Shown one piece after another: positions 53,187 to 63,638 of a stretch of 64,000 nt of DNA (positions within the stretch are counted from its first letter, which is position 1; each line of letters opens with the position of its first letter). The notes beneath the pieces are model-generated. The model was given only the letters and a program-made list of their open reading frames with translations. It ran no database searches and was not told the origin of the DNA. Made by a program: the position numbers and the translations under genes. The stretch comes from Crossaster papposus (taxonomy: Eukaryota; Echinodermata; Asteroidea; Velatida; Solasteridae): contig JBAIAA010000414.1 of NCBI GenBank assembly GCA_037893245.1, positions 1,836,001 to 1,900,000 of the forward strand, written 5' to 3'.

Positions 53187-54008
53187 TTAGTCCGCTTCCA
53201 GCAAGAGGCACAGCTTGGTGATAGGCCTCCTCAGTTCTGATGACCCGATGCGTACTGTGACACTTCTCACCAAGTTGTCTTCACCTGGAGTAGCTTCAGT
53301 GACTCGTCCCATGGGCCATCTGTTCCGCAAGAGGTTGCTGTCCGCAACCAGAACGACGTCTCCAACCCTGATGTTCCGCGCCTCCTTGTGCCACTTTTGC
53401 CGCTCCTGTAGTCTGACTAGGTATTCGCGGCTCCATCTCCGCCAGAAGACGTTGGTCAGGTACTGCACCTGGCGCCATCTTTTCTTCGGGTATATGTCTT
53501 CCTTGACGAAGATGCCAGGGGGTAGCCTTTGGTTGGAGTCCAGGCGCAATAGATGATTGGGTGTAAGTGCCGCTTCGTCTTCATGGTCGCTAGAGATTTT
53601 GGTGATAGGTCGGCTGTTCAGAATTGCCTCTACCTCGCAGAGTAGTGTCTGGAGGCCTTCATCATCGAGTTTGATCGGTTGTTCCTTCATAACGCCGTAG
53701 AGCACCTTCCTCGTTGAGCGGATGAGCCTTTCCCAGGCTCCACCATGGTGGGAGGCTAACGGGCAGTTGAACTCCCACTGAATACTCAACTGCTTCAGAC
53801 TAGAGTCGATCTTGGCTTGATTCCATTTCTCTATCTCCTCACGCATCTCTCGCTCAGCACCTACCAAGTTACTTCCGTTGTCGGATCTCAGGAACTTGAC
53901 GGTTCTTCGTGCTGCAAATCTCCGCACTGCATTGATGCAAGAGTCTGCGGAGAGGTCTTGAGCAACTTCCAGATGAACTGCTCGGCTAGCCATACAGGTA
54001 AAGATCAC
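53187..54008 (-). CDS. BEL integrase remainder + C-terminal DUF5641-like domain
   Basis: 273 codons without an ATG start (opens at GTG 54008). It carries the second and third catalytic residues of the DDE integrase core (Asp in RSDNGSN, Glu in HHGGAWERL) and ends with a GDVVLV ... RWPMGRV ... region typical of the BEL/Pao C-terminal domain. It is separated from the upstream pol frame by a shift at 54005-54010, consistent with a small indel. The split leaves the first catalytic Asp in the other frame, so integrase of this copy is broken. There is no sign that the shift is programmed. Confidence 0.8.
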   Translation of the reverse strand: MIFTCMASRAVHLEVAQDLSADSCINAVRRFAARRTVKFLRSDNGSNLVGAEREMREEIEKWNQAKIDSSLKQLSIQWEFNCPLASHHGGAWERLIRSTRKVLYGVMKEQPIKLDDEGLQTLLCEVEAILNSRPITKISSDHEDEAALTPNHLLRLDSNQRLPPGIFVKEDIYPKKRWRQVQYLTNVFWRRWSREYLVRLQERQKWHKEARNIRVGDVVLVADSNLLRNRWPMGRVTEATPGEDNLVRSVTVRIGSSELRRPITKLCLLLEAD

Positions 54009-57000
54009 GATCCGTAGCGCTTTAGAATGCTACGACCTCGCTTGATCTCGAAGGGTCCGAAGTAGTCAACGCCAGACTTCATGAAGGCTGGCTGGTCTGG
54101 TTCCAAACGTTCCTCAGGCAAGTTGGCCATCTTCTGTACCTGGAGGCGTCCCCGGTACCTACGGCACAGCACACACTTCGCAATAATGCTGCGCACCAAT
54201 AGACTGGCCCTTGGAATCCAGTACTTGCGTCTCAATTCTGTGAGGGTGCTGTTGGTTCCGAGGTGTCCTACTCTTTGATGGGCACTGATAAGTATCAGCC
54301 TGGACACTTGAGAATCCTTGGGGAGGATTACCGGATGCTTGACATCTACTGGCAACTTTGAACGTCGGAGCCGCCCACCAACTCTCAGCAGTCCCACTTC
54401 GTCCATCATGGGGTCGAGTTTTCGCACAGACTCGGTTAGGTTATGGCACTGCTGAACATATTTGATAAGCTCTGTGCCTGCTGTCTCCAATTCGTCCACA
54501 CTGAGGGGATTTGGACTCTTGTATTGTGATGCCTCTGGCTCAACACTGGAAACCTGGCGCTGTTTGAAGAGCCTCTGTGCTCGCAGCATCCATGCCACTG
54601 TTGTCTTCAGTCGCCTCCAGGTTGAGCAACGGTCGATGAGCTGGTCAACAGTCATGGTACCTTCATGGGTCTTAAGGGTAGTAGCGTGAACTTGCTTGAC
54701 TTCCGGGTCTTTGGCTGGTAAGTCTCTGACGATGTCTGACCTCGGCCACGTGGACTCCGGCTCCCACAGAAATGCTGGCCCCTGAAACCAGAGTGTAGGA
54801 TCTAGTTTCGGATGAATACCACTTGAAGCTATATCTGCTGGGTTTTCCAAGGTTGGGACATGGCGCCACTGCTCAATGCTGGAGCCCTCTTGTATGGTGG
54901 TGACACGGTTTGCCACAAAGGTGTGGAACCTGGTCGTCTTGTTGGCAATGTACCTCAAGACGGAGGTACTGTCTGTCCAGTAGTAGACGTCAAACTGCAA
55001 CTCCATAACTGAGGTAATTAGTGCGACAAACTTCACTGAAAGACTAGCTGCGGTTAGCTCCATCCTCGGAGTAGTTACCTTCTTGAGAGGAGCAACCCTT
55101 GATTTGCCCATAAGCAGATTGCAGAAGACTCTGCCTGAACTATCCTGGAGTCGTGTGTAAATGGCAATGCCATAGCCCTCGTCGGAGGCATCAGAAAAGG
55201 CGTGCAGTTGGCAGGTCTCGGGCTTTGCAAAGTCACTTGGTCGCACACTTCTTGGTAGTGACATATGCTCCAACTTGACAATGTCCAGCAGCCACGGGTT
55301 CCATACAGCCATTTCCTTGTCTCCAATTTCCTTGTCCCATCCAAGGCCCTGCTTGCAGAGCCGCTGCAGCATAATTCTAGCTGGAAGGATGAATGGCCCT
55401 GCTAGGCCCAAGGGGTCGAAGACACTGCTGACGACAGACAGAATGCCTCTGCGTGTGGCTGGACGGTCCTTCAGATTCACCTTAAACCCAAAGGTGTCCT
55501 CTAGAGTATTCCAGAAGACTCCCAACGCCCGCTCTGATGGGGGTTGGTCACTGCTCTCAATTGTCAACTGCTGCGACTTTGATCTCTCCTCTGGTGGAAT
55601 AGAGTCGTTCACTGCCTGATCATTGCTGACCCACTTATGCAAGTTGAACCCTCCACGCCTGCACACCTCCTTGACGATTCTCCTGGTTTCAATAGCTTCC
55701 TTGGCATCAAAAACTGCCTTCAGATAGTCATCGACGTAGAAGCTTCTCGGGATCTCAGGATGCTGGTTGTCTGCAGCACACTTACGCAGAGCTGCAGAAG
55801 CGCAAGATGGCGATGATACAGCACCGAAGGGGTGCGACTTCAGACGATAGACCTCTGGTGGTCGGGATGTGTCTCCACCTGGGAACCACAGGTAACGTAG
55901 GTAGTCTCGGTGGTGTTCAGAAACCCTGACTTGGAAGAACATGCCCTCAATGTCTCCCATGAGTCCAACTGGTTGCTGCCTGAAGCGAAGCAGCACATCT
56001 ACAACTGGGTTCGTAAGGATGGGTCCTTGGAGGAGTACATCATTGAGTGAAACTCCTCTGGTCTTTGCCGAGCAATCAAAAACTACTCTTATTTTGCCCG
56101 GTTTGGTGGGGTTGTAGACGCCATGATGAGGCATGTACCATTGGCGCACTTGGACACCGCTGTCATCGGATGCTTCGGTGACCTTCTCTGCATACCCTTT
56201 CTCGATAAGCGAGCCCATGAAGGTCACATAGTCGTGGTGGAAGATCGAATTGTTTCTTAACTTCTTCTTCAGGGACATCAAACGGTCGATAGCATGACCT
56301 TTGTTGTCTTCTAGCTTGCAAGCTGGATCTCGAAATGGCAGGTCGCATTGGTAGTGACCATCAACTATCTTCAAAGATCTACCGACGATTTCCTCAAATT
56401 GCTTGTCTTCAACTGAAGGCTCATTTTTACTGTCCACCAGGCGCTCTGGAAAATCCATGTCTATGGACGATCTGATCATGTCTTCCAACCTCTGAAGTTG
56501 TCCTGCTTCATCTCTTGCTAAGGCTAGCTGAAGGTTGGAAAGATGACGGGGCTCCTCTCCGCCTCTGACCATGCCCCATATTATCCATCCAAGGACTGAT
56601 CTGGCTCCGTGGGGCTCGCGTACTGACCCTGTCTTCAGCTCTTGTGGTGTATACGCGGCTGGGACGTTATTGCCTATCAACATTCCCACCTCGGCCTGGA
56701 TAACTGGTAGCTTTATCCCTCTAAGGTGTTCAAATCCATCAACGTCTTCTTGCGTTGGCATGAGGTCTCTGGTGACAGGCATCTCGGGTTTGGTGTAGAC
56801 CAAGGGTAGCTTTACGGCAGGACCTGAGTCCGGTCCGCAAACTTCCAGCCCGGAGATACGGTGGGTGGTTAAATGCTGCGTCTGTCCCATGGTGTGTAAT
56901 TCCATGGTAGTGGCCTTGCCGGTTACTCCAAGCTGCTGTGCAAGGTCCTCAGTGCAGAAAGTCACGTTGCTGCCCGGGTCGAGGAATGCGTAGGTCTCCA

Positions 57001-58390
57001 CTGTTGTATTGGTAGTTGGGGACCTGACCCTCACTGGTATTATGGCCATAGTGCAAAGACCCGCGCCGACTCCCATATGGGAACTTGCCCTATCCTTGCT
57101 TGGAGCCATGTATGTGGAACATGAGTTCCCCTGGTCGGTGGTCTTTGGTGTCTCTTGCCTTTGAGACTCTTCTTTTATCTTCTGTTGCTGCTCTCTTTCC
57201 TTGTGAAGTACTGTGTGGTGCAGTGCGCCGCACTCTTTGCATTTGGCCCTCGCTCTGCATTGTTTACTCTGATGGCCACTCCTGAGGCAACCAAAGCAAA
57301 GTCCCTTAGACTTCAGAAATTGCAATCTGTCCTCCAGTGGTGTGGCTCTGAGCTTTCGGCACTCCTGCATCATGTGTCCTGATCCTTGACAGAAACTGCA
57401 TGGCCTTGAGCTCGCTACATCGGCTGCTGAGTACCTGGTACCTGAGTCCGCAGAGAGGTGCTTCTCCTGCCTACTGGTCCCGACAAACTCAATTGCTCCG
57501 GAAGCGCACCCAATCTTTCTGAACGGTGACTGGTGAGGGCGTCCTCCTCCAATGACCGGTTTAACTTCCTTGGGTTTGTATCCTAATGCAAGTCGTCCGT
57601 ATACTGGATCTGTTGCCTTCCTAGCCTCTCTTTGGACGAGGTCTACCAGATGTGTGAAGGTCAATGGCTCGTTGTTGTCCTTCTTATTCATGACGATATT
57701 TCGCCATCTGTCATGCATATAGAAGGGGAGTTTGGAGACCAGTCGCTTAATGTTCTCAGAATACTCCAGAACCCTTGCCGCATTCATGGAGTGTACAGCA
57801 TTTTTACACTCAACAAGGAATATTGAGAATGCGTCAAGTCCAGATGGGTTATCCGGTCTTATCTCCGGCCATCCAAGGGCCCGCTGAACGTAAGCATTGG
57901 CCAGGAGATCCACATCGCCATACCGCTTCTCCAATTCTTTAAGTGCAGCCGGGTAGCCTACATCCGCAGAAAGACAGCTATATCCGTTCACGATATGGTG
58001 CGGTTCTTCCTCGGTGAACTGCTCTAAGTAGTTCATCCGTTCGTCATCATCCACTGTGTTAGCAACGACTCTAGCCTTAAACTGGCGGATAAATCTCTTG
58101 TACTTCAAGGGGTCTCCCTTGAACTTGACCAAGTCAGAGCTAGGCTTCCTGATCTCCTTCACTATGTGGTGCACTGCGGTAATGGATGACGCTGCAGTGG
58201 GGTTCGGACTCTCGCTGCCCTCCTGAATGTCACTTGAGCGGCCAGTTTGATCTTCCTGCTTCAGGCTGTCTGTCTGTTCCTGGTGAGTTTGCTGTACTGA
58301 GTCGTTTGCGGGGCTAGTTTCCTCTGCTACTACTTCAGTGTTAGGCTCTTTAGTGTCTTGAGTAAGGGCCTTTTGGGAGGGCTTCGTCAA
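54005..58390 (-). CDS. BEL/Pao gag-pol polyprotein (capsid, zinc knuckles, protease, RT, RNase H, integrase N-part)
   Basis: 1461 codons. Domains: DUF1759-like capsid region ~85-270; zinc knuckles at 331-344 (CSFC..GH...C) and 365-378 (CFGC..GH...C); aspartic protease at ~466-600 with DPGSN (D471); reverse transcriptase ~700-950 with GDIEGMFFQV and YVDD at 885-888; RNase H ~1060-1190 with AFSDAS; integrase HHCC finger from ~1371 and first core Asp in GVDYFGPF. It ends at TGA 54005. There is no ATG in the N-terminal region; the frame is open back to 58558, in the -1 frame relative to the preceding ORF and overlapping it by 172 nt. It is probably expressed by -1 frameshifting. Pao-type order is clear. 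Confidence 0.9.
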   Translation of the reverse strand: MTKPSQKALTQDTKEPNTEVVAEETSPANDSVQQTHQEQTDSLKQEDQTGRSSDIQEGSESPNPTAASSITAVHHIVKEIRKPSSDLVKFKGDPLKYKRFIRQFKARVVANTVDDDERMNYLEQFTEEEPHHIVNGYSCLSADVGYPAALKELEKRYGDVDLLANAYVQRALGWPEIRPDNPSGLDAFSIFLVECKNAVHSMNAARVLEYSENIKRLVSKLPFYMHDRWRNIVMNKKDNNEPLTFTHLVDLVQREARKATDPVYGRLALGYKPKEVKPVIGGGRPHQSPFRKIGCASGAIEFVGTSRQEKHLSADSGTRYSAADVASSRPCSFCQGSGHMMQECRKLRATPLEDRLQFLKSKGLCFGCLRSGHQSKQCRARAKCKECGALHHTVLHKEREQQQKIKEESQRQETPKTTDQGNSCSTYMAPSKDRASSHMGVGAGLCTMAIIPVRVRSPTTNTTVETYAFLDPGSNVTFCTEDLAQQLGVTGKATTMELHTMGQTQHLTTHRISGLEVCGPDSGPAVKLPLVYTKPEMPVTRDLMPTQEDVDGFEHLRGIKLPVIQAEVGMLIGNNVPAAYTPQELKTGSVREPHGARSVLGWIIWGMVRGGEEPRHLSNLQLALARDEAGQLQRLEDMIRSSIDMDFPERLVDSKNEPSVEDKQFEEIVGRSLKIVDGHYQCDLPFRDPACKLEDNKGHAIDRLMSLKKKLRNNSIFHHDYVTFMGSLIEKGYAEKVTEASDDSGVQVRQWYMPHHGVYNPTKPGKIRVVFDCSAKTRGVSLNDVLLQGPILTNPVVDVLLRFRQQPVGLMGDIEGMFFQVRVSEHHRDYLRYLWFPGGDTSRPPEVYRLKSHPFGAVSSPSCASAALRKCAADNQHPEIPRSFYVDDYLKAVFDAKEAIETRRIVKEVCRRGGFNLHKWVSNDQAVNDSIPPEERSKSQQLTIESSDQPPSERALGVFWNTLEDTFGFKVNLKDRPATRRGILSVVSSVFDPLGLAGPFILPARIMLQRLCKQGLGWDKEIGDKEMAVWNPWLLDIVKLEHMSLPRSVRPSDFAKPETCQLHAFSDASDEGYGIAIYTRLQDSSGRVFCNLLMGKSRVAPLKKVTTPRMELTAASLSVKFVALITSVMELQFDVYYWTDSTSVLRYIANKTTRFHTFVANRVTTIQEGSSIEQWRHVPTLENPADIASSGIHPKLDPTLWFQGPAFLWEPESTWPRSDIVRDLPAKDPEVKQVHATTLKTHEGTMTVDQLIDRCSTWRRLKTTVAWMLRAQRLFKQRQVSSVEPEASQYKSPNPLSVDELETAGTELIKYVQQCHNLTESVRKLDPMMDEVGLLRVGGRLRRSKLPVDVKHPVILPKDSQVSRLILISAHQRVGHLGTNSTLTELRRKYWIPRASLLVRSIIAKCVLCRRYRGRLQVQKMANLPEERLEPDQPAFMKSGVDYFGPFEIKRGRSILKRYGS

Positions 58391-59253
58391 GTTACTTGTG
58401 GGTTCACCTGCAAGATGCTTGGTGTCTGAAACTGGTGTTTGGGGGGATATCTCACCTGGGGTTGAGCTGACATGGTGAACGGTGATGTGACTTGCGATGC
58501 TTGGGGGATGTACTCTGGTGCGGCAGGATTGAAGGCTAGACCCAATGGTGAGGGTGTTCTAGAAGTGAGCAGGGGTAAGGCACTCAAGTTTAGCTCGTCT
58601 CGAATCTCACTCTGCTCCAGTTCATCTAGGATTGCAGCTTTTGCACTTGAAACCTGCAGTTCGGTCCTGAGCTCCAGTTCTTCTTCTTTCTGCCTGAGTC
58701 TCAGCTCTTCTTCATTCTTCCTTGAATCAAACTGAAGCCTCTCCTCCTCCAACTTCCCTTTCTCTTGGAGTGCTCTGGTTCGGGCCAATAGCTCTGCAGT
58801 CTTCTGATGCTCCACTGCTCTGGCTACTGATAAGGAACTGGAAATACGGCTCCCAGCGGAACGAGAAGTATGTGACCTCACTGACCTCACGCTGTCCCTA
58901 TTGAGTATGCTGGTGTGGTACACTAGCCACTCATTCAATGTGGCCTTAAAGTCCTGAAAGCTGCAGAGTTCAGGCTGTAACTCTGCCTGCACTGTAGGCA
59001 GCTGCTCTTCTGTAACCAGTGCTGAATATTCACCGTGGTGAATCAAAAATGTTTCATATTGCTGAAGCCATCTTGAGTGCTCAGCTCTAACTTTGTCCAC
59101 ATCTGGTGGAAGTACTAACAGCAACGGTTTGATGCTGTCCTTCATTCTGATAAGAGCCTGGGCACTGTCTTGCCGACTCTCCATCGCTAACTTTACCTTC
59201 GCCCGTGTGGCCATAGCTGTGGCCTTGGTTTCCATACCATCAAGGGCCTCCAT
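58387..59253 (-). CDS. BEL/Pao first ORF (coiled-coil gag-type protein)
   Basis: 288 residues from an ATG 80 nt inside the 5' LTR. Residues ~20-130 are helical with a VxxFxxFxxxLNEW-like region (CSFQDFKATLNEW), followed by a Ser/Arg-rich linker (~130-145). Residues ~150-220 form a strong charged coiled coil (LEEERLQFDSRKNEEELRLR), and the C-terminus is Pro/Gln-rich. Its TGA (58387-58389) overlaps the downstream frame. Likely N-terminal gag segment involved in multimerisation. The following ORF holds the rest of gag, so both are needed for a complete particle protein. Confidence 0.8.
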   Translation of the reverse strand: MEALDGMETKATAMATRAKVKLAMESRQDSAQALIRMKDSIKPLLLVLPPDVDKVRAEHSRWLQQYETFLIHHGEYSALVTEEQLPTVQAELQPELCSFQDFKATLNEWLVYHTSILNRDSVRSVRSHTSRSAGSRISSSLSVARAVEHQKTAELLARTRALQEKGKLEEERLQFDSRKNEEELRLRQKEEELELRTELQVSSAKAAILDELEQSEIRDELNLSALPLLTSRTPSPLGLAFNPAAPEYIPQASQVTSPFTMSAQPQVRYPPKHQFQTPSILQVNPQVT

Positions 59254-59332
59254 TATTTTGCTCTAATTCACCACTGTTGATCTTGAGTATTGTCTCTTAG
59301 CAACTGACTCTGGGTTTGTCCACAGCGTTGAC

Positions 59333-60055
59333 TGTAACGTCGGTATGAGTAAAACACTTGATTTATTTCACTCTCTCTAGTACCGGCATACAACTGCCCT
59401 TTAATGCCACTGCAGCTGCCTGTTGCCACGTCAACTATGATTAAAAGTACAGAAAACATGTAAACAATATATGTTATAAACTACCCAACACTATAAGAAA
59501 GCTCCAGAAAGTATGGACATATGCAGTCCCACCCCAAGAGGGCGCTGTTGCCTACAACTGCAATGAACTGAGCCCAATACAATTTAACAATCAACAAATC
59601 TATCCAAAAATCACAACAAATTTCACAACAAATATTCGGTCTACGATTTAGAACAATAAGAGTGAACTATCTGATCATATGCAAAGGAGTTAAGCCCCGA
59701 TATAGGCAGAATTTATGCCAGAGTTCTACAGAAATGTCACTATAACTTATACACTACACAGCATTCCATAAACGGCACTAAAATAAAAGTAAACGCAACC
59801 CGTGCCAAAACGATGCCTATTTTACCTCCCAAATTACGCTAAAACTGTTCATAACCGATCATATAGTAAACTACGAAATCTAAGAAATCCCCTTACCGCT
59901 GGTTAGGGATCCAGGGTCCTACAAATCTAGACAAACTTGGTGATTTATTCTGCAAAACCTGAAGTAACGGTGTAGCGAACACGTTTTTCGCGATCCCATT
60001 AAAAATGTGAATAGCGCCTTCTGTTGAACACTGATGAATAATCCAACCCGAAACA
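59333..60055 (-). repeat. BEL 5' LTR (723 bp)
   Basis: Counterpart of 52325-53051. The sequence just inside it (minus strand GTCAACGCTGTGGACAAACC) shows TGG only ~11 nt in, so the primer-binding site is not assigned. Confidence 0.9.
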
Positions 60056-60060
60056 CGATG
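60056..60060 (+). repeat. Target-site duplication CGATG, right
   Basis: Matches 52320-52324. Confidence 0.85.
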
Positions 60061-60197
60061 TGTATCTCTCATTATCTCTGATTGGTTATTCAAGTCTTAG
60101 TGAGTACGTCATTCACGTCAGTGACTAGTAATTGGTGAGTATTCCCACAGTTACAAACCTTAGCCTTTGATTAGCTGATGTTTTATTGTAAGCTGAT

Positions 60198-60680
60198 AGG
60201 ATACACCATTAGTAATTGCTTGAATTATCAGAAATTGGTGGATGTAAAGGTAGGATACACCATTGGTAATTGCTTGAATTATCAGGAATGAGTGGAAATA
60301 AAGGTAGGATACACCATTGGTAATAGGCCGTATTATTGAACGTTGAGGGCGCTGTGCTCACGGTATTTGGGGGTATAATTAAAAGTGATTAGGATATAAT
60401 TCACGTCAGTTTAAATATTCTTACAGCTCCAAATTGTTTTTCTTTCTAATATTCATTTTTTAGATAAAGTAAAGTTACAAAAACAACTTTAATAAACGCG
60501 ATTTTGTCTGTGCTGGGTACCCAGAAAATGGCGTCTAACAGCGCCCTCATGCGGCCAGAAATACGGCGCATTGCTTGAATTATCAGGAATGAGTGGAAAT
60601 AAAGGTAGGATACACCATTGGTAATTGCTTGAATTATCAGGAATGGGTGGATGTAAAGGTAGGATACACCATTGGTACTT
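60198..60680 (+). repeat. Tandem array of ~54-bp MITE-end units
   Basis: About five copies of GGATACACCATTGGTAATTG followed by CTTGAATTATCAGGAATG and GGA(A/T)(A/G)TAAAGGTA. Each unit equals the right terminus of the 35917-36296 MITE. Copy 3 is split by a 245-bp insertion (60325-60569). Confidence 0.8.
60325..60569. mobile_element. 245-bp MITE inserted in the tandem array
   Basis: Imperfect inverted ends AGGCCGTATT ... AATACGGCGC, with GAGGGCGCTGT and ACAGCGCCCTC inside. The array unit is re-joined exactly if the insert and one AT are removed, which gives a 2-bp AT duplication. Confidence 0.65.
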
Positions 60681-61129
60681 CCCACCTCTTATGTACTCAT
60701 TCGTAAAAAAAAATTCAAAACAAAATTCGATTGTACCAATTGTTTATGTTTGATGTATTAACACTATTGTGTGATATATCTCAACCTTGTTCCTATGGTG
60801 TCAACAATACCCTTCCATCTCTACCGGCTCTTTTACCCCGGTATTGAGTACGGGATCTAGACGGGGGTTCCACTTTGTTGTGCAACATAGACTAGAAAGT
60901 GATGCTGAAAAGATTTTCATGGGTTTTCTAAAGAAAAAAAGCAACAAATGGTTGATAAAATTAGCTAATCGACCAGAATGTTCGTACCCTGTACAACGTG
61001 TCGTTTTGATTTCTTCCCGCCAGGTCCATTAAAAATGCGCATTATGCGCATAAAAGTAAATTTATTAGTAAAAGGTCCTTTCACCTCGTGGGGTTAAGTA
61101 TTGAGGTAAACGAAGACAAACAAGCAAGG
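60681..61129. other. Non-coding, nothing recognised
   Basis: Short frames only. No repeat or gene identified. Confidence 0.4.
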
Positions 61130-62016
61130 CGAGGTCCCGGGCGAGGTCCAGGGCGAGGTCCCGGGCGAGGTCCAGGGCGAGGTCCAGGGCGAGGTCCAGG
61201 GCGAGGTCCAGGGCGAGGTCCAGGGCGAGGTCCAGGGCGAGGTCCAGGGCGAGGTCCAGGGCGAGATCCAGGGCGAGGTCCAGGGCGAGGTCCAGGGCGA
61301 GGTCCAGGGCGAGGTCCAGGGCGAGGTCCAGGGCGAGGTCCAGGGCGAGGTCCAGGGCGAGGTCCAGGGCGAGGTCCAGGGCGAGGTCCAGGGCGAGGTC
61401 CAGGGCGAGGTCCAGGGCGAGGTCCAGGGCGAGGTCCAGGGCGAGGTCCAGGGCGAGGTCCAGGGCGAGGTCCAGGGCGAGGTCCAGGGCGAGGTCCAGG
61501 GCGAGGTCCAGGGCGAGGTCCAGGGCGAGGTCCAGGGCGAGGTCCAGGGCGAGGTCCAGGGCGAGGTCCAGGGCGAGGTCCAGGGCGAGGTCCAGGGCGA
61601 GGTCCAGGGCGAGGTCCAGGGCGAGGTCCAGGGCGAGGTCCAGGGCGAGGTCCAGGGCGAGGTCCAGGGCGAGGTCCAGGGCGAGGTCCAGGGCGAGGTC
61701 CAGGGCGAGGTCCAGGGCGAGGTCCAGGGCGAGGTCCAGGGCGAGGTCCAGGGCGAGGTCCAGGGCGAGGTCCAGGGCGAGGTCCAGGGCGAGGTCCAGG
61801 GCGAGGTCCAGGGCGAGGTCCAGGGCGAGGTCCAGGGCGAGGTCCAGGGCGAGGTCCCGGGCGAGGTGGGGAGCGATGTCCAAAGCGAGGTCCAGGGCGA
61901 GGTCCAGGGCGAGGTCCAGGGCGAGGTCCAGGGCGAGGTCCAGGGCGAGGTCCAGGGCGAGGTCCAGATCGCGGCCAGGGCACGGCCAGGGCGAGATCCA
62001 GGGCGCGGCCAGGGCA
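61130..62016. repeat. 12-bp minisatellite, GAGGTCCAGGGC, ~70 units
   Basis: The interior is almost perfectly homogeneous. Variants cluster at the edges (CCCGGGC in the first, third and ~60th units; GAGATCC at 61264; GTGGGGAGCGATGTCCAAAGC interruption at 61865-61885; degenerate GCGGCCAGGGCACGGCCAGG at 61971-61990). Because the unit is 12 nt and lacks stop codons in every frame, long frames appear on both strands (PGRG, EVQG, PWTS, LDLA, GPRP repeats). There is no start context, splice site or homologue to suggest that any is translated. Confidence 0.9.
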
Positions 62017-62198
62017 ATGCCAGAAGTTGTGGATCTACATCTGTAGAATACTGTGGAAACTGCTTAATGGCATATCCCATACAGGAATGGTGGCCTTTAC
62101 ATGTGTTTGAAGCATAAACTCCAGTTGCCTTACACCTGCCAATCACGTTGCGATAATTACACACTCGTAAACTCAACATGAACAACCTAAATAAACTG

Positions 62199-62420
62199 AA
62201 ACAAATTAATCGTGGATTGGTTCTTGTCGCTCAGTTTATTCAACGTCATTGGTCTTTTTGTATTGGAACCATTTTTGTATCGCAATATACAAGCAAAAAG
62301 TAAAATGTGCTTATTAATTAAGATTATTTGTTGCCCTCTTCCGCGATATTGATGTGGTTTTGGTAATTTTAAATTAATTTCAATTATAAGCACTTACTTA
62401 AGATAACGCGCTCCAAATAA
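62199..62420 (+). repeat. Segment shared with the start of unit B
   Basis: Colinear with 33957-34135. Suggests the beginning of a further unit of the segmental array that runs out of the window. Confidence 0.6.
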
Positions 62421-63634
62421 TGCATAATGTCATAATTGCGATTTAGTGAAATGTTTACAAATGATTACCATATTTCTTATAATGATTACCATTATTTCGA
62501 CACCCCCATAAAACCTAGTTTCAAAAACTTGATCACTAGTGAAAAATCTAACAATGCCAAGAAGCATGAAAAAGGAGAATTGATATTTTTTTTTGTTACA
62601 CGAAACAACTATAAACCTTTATGTTTTAAAATTGTGCAGACAAATAATGAATAATGACATCAGAACATATACATCTGTGAAATTTAGATTCTCTTGGTTT
62701 TGTGGTTTACAGTATTTTTGTGGAAAAGTATAACTAGAGTAAAACAATATGATGAATATTTTGAATATTTTCTTTATAAAGGAGTAACACTTGCCACAAA
62801 TTCTAAGCTGATGTCATTCTGTGCAACATTCTATTCGTGCAATACAAATATTATCAATGCATACATGTACGAATAACACTTATTTTCTAATCTGACATTT
62901 CTTGTGGAACTATAATTGAAATCCAAGTAACAAATTGTTTTCACATACGCTGTATTTATAATTTAGCAAAAACAGTTTTCACAATGTTCCGTTATATGAA
63001 CCTTATTCAAGAGAAAACCATTTTGGTTGTGTTCTCTGGATGTATCCGATAAATTGTGAATTGTTTAATGGGATGGTGCCAGACTGACTGACAGATTTTT
63101 GAATTCCAGCCTAACTTTCAATATTTGTTTGAAATGTGGTATGAAACATAAGGGAGGTTTAATCACAGGTTTTATTATTCATCAGAGACGACTGGTGTTA
63201 TTTGGTAATTAACGTTATGTCATTGCTTTTATTTGTATCTGCAAGTTAAAACAAAATGACGATTTTACCTCACTTTCAATTATTATGGCCAACTCGTGAA
63301 TACATCTCATAGTGACGGATGCTGTTCGTAGCCCTGCAATGTTGGCGAAAGTTATCCTTTAAAGGAGGATTTAACTGTAATTAAAAAAGACCATCATGCC
63401 TTTTTTATAATGTAATTGGCAGGTTGTTGTACATTATTGCGCCTATAATGTCGCTGTTAAAAAAAGGAAAATCGGATTGATAATTAACTTAGTCTAAATT
63501 CGAGGCAGCTTCGCTTGAATTCGGCTACAATTTAGCATTGCGATATGATTAAAGGTATAGCCGTTGTTTCGTGAGGTGTACAAAATATAATGGGTCTTCT
63601 TTTAAAATAAGCAAAACAAAAACCAGTTAACCTC
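62421..63634. other. AT-rich non-coding, nothing recognised
   Basis: Only short chance frames. No repeats noticed. Confidence 0.4.
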
Positions 63635-63638
63635 TTAA

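Larger units (their letters stand above)
52325..60055 (-). mobile_element. BEL/Pao LTR retrotransposon, young insertion
   Basis: A 7.73-kb minus-strand element. LTRs at 52325-53051 and 59333-60055 are flanked by the exact 5-bp duplication CGATG (52320-52324, 60056-60060). Host sequence on both sides joins into the normal FReD 5' flank. Internal order from right to left: gag-type ORF, fused gag/protease/RT/RNase H/integrase ORF, integrase remainder. A polypurine tract (GGGAGCCGGAA) precedes the 3' LTR. The LTRs differ by about seven substitutions and one 4-bp indel (~1%). A frame break in integrase makes this copy defective as read. Confidence 0.93.

Noticed and set aside
59270..59332. tRNA primer-binding site directly inside the BEL 5' LTR
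   Set aside because: The first TGG is about 11 nt from the LTR end and the following bases could not be matched to a tRNA 3' end with confidence.
61065..62185. Long stop-free frames on both strands encoding PGRG, LDLA or PWTS repeats
   Set aside because: They are a by-product of a 12-bp unit without stop codons. No start, splice or homology evidence supports translation.
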